Assembly (NCBI GenBank): GCA_041628815.1
Contig: JBFKOL010000223.1
Location: 1 to 7,188, forward strand
From: JBFKOL01 sp041628815
GTDB lineage: Bacteria; Bacteroidota; Bacteroidia; Chitinophagales; Saprospiraceae
Direction: 5' to 3'
DNA: 7,188 nucleotides
Position numbers and translations under genes: made by a program. Positions 1-5,745 of the stretch are shown piece by piece. Below the pieces are notes generated by a model, which worked only from the letters and a program-made list of their open reading frames with translations, ran no database searches and was not told the origin of the DNA. Every line of letters begins with the position of its first letter. Within the stretch, counting starts at the first letter, position 1.

Positions 1-126
1 CCCGTCCGCAGGCGGGCGCAACGTGACTGAGCGCTAGTGAAGATGACTGAACGATAGTGAAGGAAATTGCCGAAAGGCAATGTGTCGAAGGCCATTACGG
101 CGGGAGTATTTTTACTCCTGATCGCC
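1..126. repeat. Structured, repeat-rich intergenic element cut by the window edge
   Basis: This short stretch is unusually structured. Positions 1-16 form a GC-rich stem (CCCG pairing with CGGG, plus inner pairs). Positions 24-43 and 44-63 are two tandem copies of a 20-nt unit (TGACTGAGCGCTAGTGAAGA), matching at 17 of 20 positions. Positions 66-81 form a perfect 6-bp hairpin, ATTGCC and GGCAAT closed by a GAAA tetraloop. Positions 99-126 form a 10-bp stem with a TTTT loop (GGAGTA with TACTCC, outer GGCG with CGCC) and a 4-nt bulge. No T-run follows the last stem, so it is not a standard terminator. It may be the end of a dispersed intergenic repeat or a structured RNA. The identity is unknown and the left end lies outside the window. 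Confidence 0.5.
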
Positions 127-347
127 ATTGGCAGCAGCACAGGTCCTTCTTGGTAAACCTTGGAATCAACAAGAAATGCATTGAAAATCGCACTTTAATG
201 TCAATAAACCGATTAGAAATTATAATGAGGGGGGGTTACTTTTTTGGATCGATGCTAACCAATACCGATAATCAAACACTTATACCAATAAAACAGGGCT
301 ATTTGAAATTTAACCGGATACTAATGATGGTGAATTATAAATTCATA
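127..347. other. Gap with no convincing gene
   Basis: Positions 127-347 are AT-rich and lie downstream of the minus-strand gene ending at 348. The only long open frame across the left edge starts with GTG at 57, runs through the hairpins and has no protein character I recognise. A G7 run occurs near 230 and a small GAATT/AATTC palindrome at about 332-344, just past the neighbouring stop codon. I see no promoter or terminator that I would defend. Confidence 0.5.
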
Positions 348-971
348 TTAGTTTCTGCTCAATACGTAAGAAACTACGGCGACAGCGGTTGAAATGACGG
401 AGAGGAGGGCTCCTTTCTTTCCATCCGTGCGCAATCCAACATTCAAAATCGTTTGCCTCTCTCTAAAGTCCGAGGGTTCAAGAATATCCAATCGCGCCGT
501 GAGTCCTACGTGGTTTTTCCACATGATTCCCGCACCAAAACTGTAGCCGGCAAAACCATCCGGGAAACCACTATCAGCAAGAATGAATCCAGGAGACAAA
601 TCCACGTGGGCAATTTTGTGAAAATAATGACTGATCCTTGGACTGATGCCTATCTGAGAATGCCATCCGCCATTCAGATAGCCCCCTCCAAAAATATGAC
701 CGCCTACACCGAATTTATCCGATACTTTATACATCATTCCAAGGTTGGCCGAAATATCCACATGTCGATCCAGAGGGTCTCCGGAAATCCCAATGGGTTG
801 GCTCACCGTATATTCCGTAAGCAGATAGACTTTACAATCTTCACACGAGTATTTGTCAATACTTATTTGCGCGCTGAGTTGTAACGAATAAGTGAAAAAC
901 AAAATCAAGAAAGACAAGACACATAAATAAAAGTTTTGGGGTCCTGGCAATGTTGATAACTTAAATCTCAT
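348..971 (-). CDS. Exported beta-strand-rich protein, probably outer membrane, unknown function
   Basis: This encodes 207 residues from the ATG at 971. A TTG three codons further upstream (980) is also in frame but less likely. Residues 1-34 look like a long signal peptide: a basic start, a hydrophobic stretch near 15-33, and cleavage expected around SAQ. The mature part alternates short polar and hydrophobic runs rich in glycine and aromatic residues (for example GVGGHIFGGGYLNGG at about 88-102), as in small Bacteroidota outer-membrane beta-barrel proteins. A CEDC motif (Cys43 and Cys46) lies close to the mature N-terminus. Unusually for a barrel, the chain ends in a hydrophobic segment at about 188-204 followed by SRN, rather than a terminal aromatic residue. 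I do not recognise a named family. It stands alone on the minus strand, 127 bases downstream of the DUF4199 gene. That it is a real gene is fairly certain; the barrel assignment is inference. Confidence 0.72.
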   Translation of the reverse strand: MRFKLSTLPGPQNFYLCVLSFLILFFTYSLQLSAQISIDKYSCEDCKVYLLTEYTVSQPIGISGDPLDRHVDISANLGMMYKVSDKFGVGGHIFGGGYLNGGWHSQIGISPRISHYFHKIAHVDLSPGFILADSGFPDGFAGYSFGAGIMWKNHVGLTARLDILEPSDFRERQTILNVGLRTDGKKGALLSVISTAVAVVSYVLSRN

Positions 972-1098
972 ATAATACAACTAAAATGAAGAGCTGTAGG
1001 TGTCGAGGCGGCTCTGAACACCTTCTACAACATTATTCATAACGAAGCAGAAAGGTGGAAGGTGCAGGCAATGCTGATGCATGAAAATAGAAAAACGT

Positions 1099-1605
1099 CT
1101 ATGCTTGTTGTTGGGTTCTTTTAAGCCTCCAAAGGAAAATCAGTGCTATCACTGTTCCAATGATTATTTGAGGAATTCCATATTTAATAATTTCAATCGT
1201 GAACATATTGGCAGGCCTGTAGGAGTTCCTAAAAGCCTGAATATTCTGTTCGATGGCTTCTTGAGAATATTCCGCTTCTATTAGTTGTTGTGACCATGTT
1301 TCAGCGACATTATCAATCCACATGGGATCGGCGTACGTGGTATAGACATACATGTAAGTTTGGAAAATAAACCTCGACAAAAGGACAATGATCAGCACAA
1401 CGCCCAAAGATTTATTGAAGTTAAAATTTTGCGGGTGCAATTTCGAAAACGAATGGATGCCCAGGGTTAAGAAAATGATGACAACGACATAATTTATGAT
1501 GATGAACCACATGGATGTCCCCAGACCAAGCCATGTCAGGATTTGCGTTGCCAATACAAGCGCCAAACCCATATTTATTCCCCACTTGATGCCAACCTTT
1601 ATCAT
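1099..1605 (-). CDS. DUF4199-type inner-membrane protein
   Basis: This encodes 168 residues from the ATG at 1605. An in-frame TTG at 1623 would add six residues, but the usual family N-terminus (a few residues, then IKWG and a helix) fits the ATG. Four transmembrane helices are visible at about 9-29, 33-52, 66-90 and 138-160. A mostly polar, acidic segment lies between helices three and four (about 92-135), and the short C-terminal tail is basic (LKRTQQQA). The length and helix pattern match DUF4199, a Bacteroidota inner-membrane family with no established function. The open frame is clean and the end is normal. A 41-codon frame encoding one hydrophobic helix ends just upstream (stop at 1629-1631) on the same strand. 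No promoter was recognised. The family assignment is from memory of the pattern and fairly confident. Confidence 0.78.
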   Translation of the reverse strand: MIKVGIKWGINMGLALVLATQILTWLGLGTSMWFIIINYVVVIIFLTLGIHSFSKLHPQNFNFNKSLGVVLIIVLLSRFIFQTYMYVYTTYADPMWIDNVAETWSQQLIEAEYSQEAIEQNIQAFRNSYRPANMFTIEIIKYGIPQIIIGTVIALIFLWRLKRTQQQA

Positions 1606-2052
1606 AGGATAGTTTTGATTCAAAATAATTACGGGGTCGTCGTTCGAGAAGAGTTATCGACCAGCCATAGGATGATATAGACTAAAGCCGAGATATATAT
1701 CCAATTTGGGAGTTTAATTGTCGCTTTAGACAATGTCTCTAACGCGGGAAACAATCAATTATTCGTTAATGTCAATCGTGAAAAGGCACATGGATAAGCT
1801 GTCCTCACATTATCAAATTGGGTCGTATGCATTCATTGAAAATTTGAGATTTTAAGTTTACTAAACGTTTCCAAACACACCAAACAGCAGAGCTAATTGT
1901 TTTTCAGGTTTTGTCCGAAAATGTTCGAGAATGTCCCTGATAAAGTCCACTTTTGAGGTGCCTGTCTTGCGGAATAGAATGTGATCCAAATGGGTACCAT
2001 CCATGAAGTTGACACTCTTAACAACGTGCACCAAAATATCTAACTTGTGGTC
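1606..2052. other. 447-base gap with short open frames of uncertain status
   Basis: No normal-sized gene fits here. On the minus strand there are two open stretches: 69 codons at 1861-2070 and 41 codons at 1629-1754, described separately. On the plus strand a 40-codon ATG frame (1733-1855) overlaps the second of these antisense; its peptide is not recognisable. The gap separates minus-strand DUF4199 from plus-strand DUF4198, so it must carry promoters for at least one divergent gene. I cannot identify a clear Bacteroidota -33/-7 pair. A TTGACA hexamer sits at 2009-2014 but lacks a good partner. The mixture of short frames could be a decayed locus or chance. Confidence 0.45.
1629..1754 (-). 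other. Possible small single-helix membrane peptide or C-terminal gene remnant
   Basis: A 41-codon open frame follows an in-frame TGA, with TTG (1754) as the first possible start. Residues about 14-34 form a convincing transmembrane segment (LPNWIYISALVYIILWLV) followed by a polar tail, DNSSRTTTP. The frame ends at a TAA only 23 bases before the DUF4199 ATG. Upstream of the TGA the same frame stays open for 25 more codons back to an ATG near 1832, so a 67-codon protein broken by one stop is possible. There is no ATG start and no family match, so it may be chance. Confidence 0.25.
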
Positions 2053-2070
2053 ATGAGAAAACTTATGCTT
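1861..2070 (-). other. Possible small protein or gene fragment, unknown function
   Basis: This frame is open for 69 codons on the minus strand. The only ATG inside it is at 2004 and would give 47 residues (MDGTHLDHILFRK...); TTG or GTG starts would give more. The peptide looks soluble and protein-like: a charged, helix-forming middle (KTGTSKVDFIRDILEHF) resembles the helix pattern of ribbon-helix-helix DNA-binding proteins, and it is followed by a lysine-rich stretch and a hydrophobic end (LALLFGVFGNV). That resemblance is weak and is inference only. Using the ATG, it would be divergent from the DUF4198 gene with 48 bases between the starts. It may also be the tail of a gene whose front has been lost, because the frame closes at a TAG inside the DUF4198 signal-peptide region. 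Confidence 0.3.
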
Positions 2071-2991
2071 CTATTTGGTGCACTGTTTATTTTGTGCAGC
2101 CACGACATGTTCCTGAAAATGGACAGCTTCTTTGTTGAAGCGGGACAGCCTGCCAAAATTTTGCTTTATAATGGCACTTTTGATCAAAGCGACAATGTGA
2201 TTACGCGTGACAGGATGATCGATGTCACTCTGGTGGGCAATGGCAAGCGGCAGATGCTGGATACCTCGATGTGGACGGAGGACGGAAATACAACTGTCCT
2301 GAATTTTACGTCAGGTGATCCCGGCACGTGGGTGGCGGGCGTGTCCACCCGGGCTCGCAACATCGAATTGTCCGCCGAGGACTTCAACAATTATTTGGAG
2401 CACGACGGGGTGCTCGATATGCTTGAGTTGAGGAGGGGTAACGGCACGATCGACAGCAATGCCGTAGAAAAGTATTCAAAACATGTGAAAGCCCTTTTCC
2501 AGGTGGGTGAAGTGAAGACCGAAGATTGGAAGACGCCGTTGGGATATCCCATCGAGTTCGTTCCGCGGTCCAATCCCTATGATCTTTATATCGGAGATGT
2601 GCTGGAAGTACAACTCCTTCGAGATGGGCGTCCATTGGGCAACCAACTGGTATATTCCGGATTTGCCGGAGGAGGACATAGCCATTCTCATGATGAGGAG
2701 AGTGAAGGGTCCGGTGATGAAGCACATCACCACGACGAGGTTGAAACTCGCACCGATGAAAATGGCCTGGCTGCGATTAAACTGAACCACGGCGGCCAAT
2801 GGTATCTCAGGACGATACATATGGAATCGATCGATGAACCTGGCTTAACGCATGAGTCAAACTGGGCGACCTTGACCTTTGAAGTGGCAGGCGACGGCCA
2901 CGGATTCTCTGATATTGCAACTATGTTGTTGACGGTTGGCGGAATATTGGCCTTTATCGGTTTGTTTATCTTTCTTAGAAAAAGAGGCTAA
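2053..2991 (+). CDS. DUF4198-like exported protein with His-rich loop and C-terminal membrane anchor
   Basis: This encodes 312 residues from the ATG at 2053; a GTG two codons upstream is possible but adds nothing. Residues 1-16 are a signal peptide, and the predicted mature start SHDMFLKMDSFF matches the HD(M/F)xL opening typical of DUF4198 and NikM-like periplasmic proteins, in which the N-terminal histidine is thought to help bind metal. A second domain covers about 165-280, with an Asp-rich 'DENGLAAIKL' turn. Between its strands is an insertion at 209-229 with seven histidines plus many acidic residues (GHSHSHDEE...AHHHDE), a likely metal-binding loop. Residues 288-308 form a transmembrane helix ending in LRKRG, so the protein is probably anchored in the inner membrane and faces the periplasm. 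The family suggests metal uptake or sensing, possibly nickel, cobalt, copper or zinc. No transporter genes lie nearby, so the substrate is unknown. The next gene follows after 61 bases. Confidence 0.75.
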   Translation: MRKLMLLFGALFILCSHDMFLKMDSFFVEAGQPAKILLYNGTFDQSDNVITRDRMIDVTLVGNGKRQMLDTSMWTEDGNTTVLNFTSGDPGTWVAGVSTRARNIELSAEDFNNYLEHDGVLDMLELRRGNGTIDSNAVEKYSKHVKALFQVGEVKTEDWKTPLGYPIEFVPRSNPYDLYIGDVLEVQLLRDGRPLGNQLVYSGFAGGGHSHSHDEESEGSGDEAHHHDEVETRTDENGLAAIKLNHGGQWYLRTIHMESIDEPGLTHESNWATLTFEVAGDGHGFSDIATMLLTVGGILAFIGLFIFLRKRG

Positions 2992-3052
2992 TCCTCTGAA
3001 TTAACCAGACCTCTCTTAGGTCATGAAAAAGCTTGGATTAAAACAGCTTTAG

Positions 3053-3787
3053 ATGTTTACCTTTCTTAGGAAAAATCGAAAATCACTGGTTGAGTCCAAT
3101 TCAGCAAATAAATACGTGCTCTATGCATTAGGAGAAATTGCGTTGGTGGTAGTTGGAATCTTGATTGCCCTTCAAATCAATAATTGGAACGAACAAAGAA
3201 AGACAAGGGCCAAAGAACGCCATGCTTTGCAGGAGGTCATTTCAGATCTGGATGTCAATATCGCTGCCTTAAAGAACATTTTATATAACGATGAGAACAG
3301 TATTGCACGCGGCATGAGGTCTTTGCGTTTAGTGATAACCCTTTTGGAAGAAAGGGTACCTGCTTCAGATTCCTTGGGGCATTATTTCAGGGACATCCAC
3401 CATTATCCGGATTTGGATTTTAAATTGAGTGGTTATCAATCTTTGTTGTCGATGGGTATAGATATCGTTTCAGACCATGAAATCAGATCAGAGATCGGTA
3501 GGTTTTTTTCATTTACTCTTTCGGGAGTCGACAAAGCTTATCGTGAGGTAAGGGACGATTTCTATGACTATATGCTCGACTATATGCGCACGTTGTTTAT
3601 CGTCCAATTGAAAAACAATAGTGTCAGTGAACTTACACCTATTGACTTCAGGGATTTAAGAGACAACCAGGAGTATGTCCAGTCCCTAAAGACCTATCTT
3701 TCCGTTTATGAATATTACCGCGAAAAGGTTCAAGGTGCACTCATAGAAGCAGAAAAGCTACAGGTTAAAATCTCGAATACATTGTGA
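3053..3787 (+). CDS. DUF6090 family membrane-anchored protein
   Basis: This encodes 244 residues, a normal length for the family, with an intact frame. The N-terminus carries the family signature: a short basic start (MFTFLRKNRKSL), then NKYVLYALGEIALVVVGILI, a single transmembrane helix at about 22-42 containing the conserved GE pair, and then ALQINNWNEQRK just after the membrane. The rest is helical and probably soluble (about 50-240), with charged heptad-like stretches and aromatic motifs such as FRDIHHYPDLDFKLSGYQSLL near 111-132. The function of DUF6090 is not known. The proteins are common, often in several copies, in Saprospiria and Flavobacteriia. The gene lies 61 bases after the DUF4198 gene and 93 before the methyltransferase gene. 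Co-transcription with the first is possible but not shown. Confidence 0.85.
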   Translation: MFTFLRKNRKSLVESNSANKYVLYALGEIALVVVGILIALQINNWNEQRKTRAKERHALQEVISDLDVNIAALKNILYNDENSIARGMRSLRLVITLLEERVPASDSLGHYFRDIHHYPDLDFKLSGYQSLLSMGIDIVSDHEIRSEIGRFFSFTLSGVDKAYREVRDDFYDYMLDYMRTLFIVQLKNNSVSELTPIDFRDLRDNQEYVQSLKTYLSVYEYYREKVQGALIEAEKLQVKISNTL

Positions 3788-3797
3788 GCTTATTCAC

Positions 3798-3825
3798 TTG
3801 GCAAAGATAAGGTTGTATAGTATTG
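3798..3825 (+). promoter_or_regulatory. Candidate Bacteroidota-type promoter for the CheR-like gene
   Basis: TTG at 3798-3800 is followed after 17 bases by TAGTATTG at 3818-3825. This matches the Bacteroidota pattern TTG-N17-TAnnTTTG at all but one position. It lies about 55 bases before the ATG at 3881, in the longest gap between the two flanking genes. Such short motifs occur by chance in AT-rich DNA, so this is a candidate only. Confidence 0.3.
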
Positions 3826-3880
3826 TCATTGAAAGAAAGACTCTTCTCGTACAGGGCCACAAACGATTTACGGTAATCAA

Positions 3881-4687
3881 ATGGACCAAGATTGCATTCA
3901 TTTTCTTCAATGGGCTTTACCAAGGCTTGATATGCGCTGGAAGGGTTTCAGGAAAGTACGGCGACAGGTTTGTAAGCGTATTCGGAAAAGGCAGCAGGCC
4001 CTAGGTCTCCAAAACTGGCAAGATTATCGTCAGTACCTCGAATCTCATTATGGAGAATGGGATGTGCTCGACGGTTTTTGCAGGATCACCATATCTCGGT
4101 TTTACCGCGACTTTTTACTTTTCGATTATTTGGGAGAGGTGGTTTTTCCCGTGTTAATGGATTCATTTTCCGGCATTGACAGATTGAATGGTATTTCCCT
4201 AGGCTGTGCCTCGGGAGAAGAGCCTTATACGCTGGCAATCATGTGGCAAGAATTGGTGGCTGCCAAGTTCCAGATGAAACGATTTCACATTACCGCAGTC
4301 GATATGGATGGTCATTTACTGCAACGGGCAAAAGAAGCAAAATATGAAACCTCCAGTCTGCGCGAATTGCCCGAGTTATGGATCGATAAGGCATTTATTA
4401 AAGACCACAGCCGGGTAATACTTAAGGATGCATACAAAGATTTGGTTGAATTTATTGAAGCAGACATTAGATCAGTTAAATTAGGGGGTCCCTATCACCT
4501 GGTTTGTTGTCGATATTTGGTGGCGACGTATTTTTCCGAACCGTTGCAGGTACAGATCTTTTCCAAGATTCGACGGGCAATGCCGAAGGGTGGGGTATTG
4601 GTGCTTGGATCACATGAAAAGGTTCCCGATGAAGTCAAAGGATTTGTCCAGGACAAAAATGTGCCTCAGGTATATTGGGCAGACTGA
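3881..4687 (+). CDS. CheR-type SAM-dependent methyltransferase, orphan
   Basis: This encodes 268 residues, a usual length for a single-domain CheR protein. An N-terminal helical region (about 1-60) contains a basic cluster, KGFRKVRRQVCKRIRKR. The motif ITISRFYRD (69-77) corresponds to the 'T-x-FFR(D/E)' motif at the end of the CheR N-domain. GCASGEEPYTLA (108-119) is the SAM-binding GCSTGEEPYS motif. ITAVDMDGHLLQRAKEAKY (137-155) corresponds to the TDID acidic loop region. HLVCCRYLVATYF (206-218) corresponds to CRNVLIYF, and GGVLVLGSHEKVP (237-249) to the GxLFLGxSE motif. True CheR methylates glutamates of chemoreceptors. No chemoreceptor, CheA, CheB or CheW is in the window, so the substrate is unknown and chemotaxis should not be assumed. 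One oddity is that the usually conserved Asn of CRN is Tyr here. The ATG at 3881 gives the expected N-terminus. Confidence 0.82.
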   Translation: MDQDCIHFLQWALPRLDMRWKGFRKVRRQVCKRIRKRQQALGLQNWQDYRQYLESHYGEWDVLDGFCRITISRFYRDFLLFDYLGEVVFPVLMDSFSGIDRLNGISLGCASGEEPYTLAIMWQELVAAKFQMKRFHITAVDMDGHLLQRAKEAKYETSSLRELPELWIDKAFIKDHSRVILKDAYKDLVEFIEADIRSVKLGGPYHLVCCRYLVATYFSEPLQVQIFSKIRRAMPKGGVLVLGSHEKVPDEVKGFVQDKNVPQVYWAD

Positions 4688-4777
4688 AAGGGCTAAATTA
4701 AGTCAATTAATAGGGCTATTGGCTGCCGGCGCAACCAAATTTGTCCTGGATTCGTCTTTGAACCAAGTTACCGGTCT

Positions 4778-5536
4778 ATGAAGCCTAGAATTGGATGCCG
4801 AAAATGCATAAATCTATATCTCATTTTAATCTTCGTCGTATTATTAGCTGGTTCATCCTGTTCATTAAGCTCCTCAGATAAGAAAACACGGGACATGGAG
4901 AATCGAGCAATCATGGATAGCGGTATATTATCGTATGATGGCTTTCCGAACTGCTCCATTGGCTTTGACGACGAATTTCAATACATCGGCGGTGAAACTT
5001 TTCTTCTTTACAATGTGGCTCGATGTGAGATTCATTTGTTTGCTGATCTCGACACAACCGGCTACCTCGATAGGCTGTACTGGCTTCAATTCGAAGAATA
5101 TCTGCCACGGAACCAACTGCCCTTTCCTCAGAATCTGAAGCCGTTTGGGAATAAGTACAACTATTCGGATGAACCCGAGAAGATTGAAATTGACCGTAGG
5201 CCATTCTATGCAAGGACCTATTTTATGAATATCGCTTTCACGGATGATGAGTTAAAGGCCGAATCCGGGCCCAGAGATTCGGATTTTGATCACGTCGCCC
5301 GCCTGTTTTACAGAAATGATATCGACCTGAATGGTGATGTTTTGGGCATGCGCATGGTGCACCTCGATCCCGCACGACGCAAAGAGTTGATGATTATCTA
5401 CTACGAGAGGATGGGAAGAATTGGTTTGACGATGGAAGAACTGAAGAGTGCCGGAAAACAGTCAGACCTATGGCAAACGGCTTCTGAAAAACTCCGCGAA
5501 AGGGTACTTGCGAATATCTCGATAACTTTTAAATAA
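4778..5536 (+). CDS. Putative lipoprotein of unknown function
   Basis: This encodes 252 residues from the ATG at 4778. A basic start (MKPRIGCRKC) is followed by a hydrophobic stretch at about 11-25 and LLAGSSC, with Cys28 a likely lipidation site, although the lipobox is imperfect because Ser precedes the cysteine. The mature protein has a distinctive core: YDGFPNCSIGF (53-63), FQYIGGETFLLYNVARCEIHLF (68-89), DRLYWLQFEEYLP (98-110), then a C-terminal helical part with MVHLDPARRKELMIIYYERM (193-212). I recall similar uncharacterised Bacteroidota proteins sharing the 'IGG..F.LYNVA' and 'R.(Y/F)W.QFE.YLP' patterns, but no named domain. The frame is complete and the end looks natural. It lies 90 bases after the CheR-like gene, and nothing in the context indicates a function. 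It is certainly coding; its role is unknown. Confidence 0.72.
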   Translation: MKPRIGCRKCINLYLILIFVVLLAGSSCSLSSSDKKTRDMENRAIMDSGILSYDGFPNCSIGFDDEFQYIGGETFLLYNVARCEIHLFADLDTTGYLDRLYWLQFEEYLPRNQLPFPQNLKPFGNKYNYSDEPEKIEIDRRPFYARTYFMNIAFTDDELKAESGPRDSDFDHVARLFYRNDIDLNGDVLGMRMVHLDPARRKELMIIYYERMGRIGLTMEELKSAGKQSDLWQTASEKLRERVLANISITFK

Positions 5537-5678
5537 TTTGGATACTACTTAATTCACTCTATAACAGGAAAGGATAAAGAGGATTGTCTTGAAGTGGATA
5601 TTGCACCAGCAACTTCAGTAATTAGAGAGATTTATTACGCTCTCTGTCTTGGTTCTTCCTTCCTAAAAGGTAAAACGC
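5537..5678. other. Gap between convergent genes, with weak hairpins and one inverted-repeat arm
   Basis: This 142-base stretch separates the lipoprotein stop from the 3' end of the decayed regulator. It contains one arm (5567-5581) of a 15-bp inverted repeat and a 6-bp stem, AGAGAG (5624-5629) with CTCTCT (5640-5645), around a 10-base loop. No T-run follows on the plus strand, so a terminator is not clear. The lipoprotein frame stays open past its stop to 5722, but that peptide has no recognisable pattern. Confidence 0.4.
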
Positions 5679-5745
5679 TTAAATCAACACTAATCTATAT
5701 CCCTCTCCGCGTGCAGTCATAATTTTGACGCTCTTTATCCTTTCC
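5567..5745. repeat. Perfect 15-bp inverted repeat, arms 149 bases apart
   Basis: GGAAAGGATAAAGAG at 5567-5581 is the exact reverse complement of CTCTTTATCCTTTCC at 5731-5745. The match does not extend on either side. The right arm lies inside the winged-helix coding sequence of the decayed regulator (the KLERIKS residues), and the left arm is in the gap beyond its 3' end. A 15-base match over this distance is not expected often by chance. Confidence 0.6.

Noticed and set aside
99..126. Hairpin as a rho-independent terminator
   Set aside because: The stem is good but no T-run follows, and no gene visibly ends just before it.
57..392. 111-codon plus-strand frame at the left edge
   Set aside because: It starts with GTG, reads through hairpins and repeats, overlaps the end of a better minus-strand gene, and has no recognisable protein pattern.
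453..884. 143-codon plus-strand frame
   Set aside because: It is fully antisense to the exported protein at 348-971, which has a signal peptide and a consistent strand pattern.
981..1082. 33-codon minus-strand ATG frame between the exported protein and DUF4199
   Set aside because: It is short, Cys/His/Ser-rich and without a recognisable pattern; nothing separates it from chance.
1733..1855. 40-codon plus-strand ATG frame
   Set aside because: It is short and unrecognised, and it overlaps antisense open stretches; this length is expected by chance.
3008..3022. GACCT/AGGTC palindrome after the DUF4198 gene
   Set aside because: It is only 5 bp with no T-run, too weak to call a terminator or operator.
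5537..5722. Lipoprotein frame continuing open for 61 codons after its stop
   Set aside because: The lipoprotein already ends naturally, and the extra peptide has no helix, motif or family resemblance; its last part is antisense to the regulator. An open run of this length is plausible by chance.
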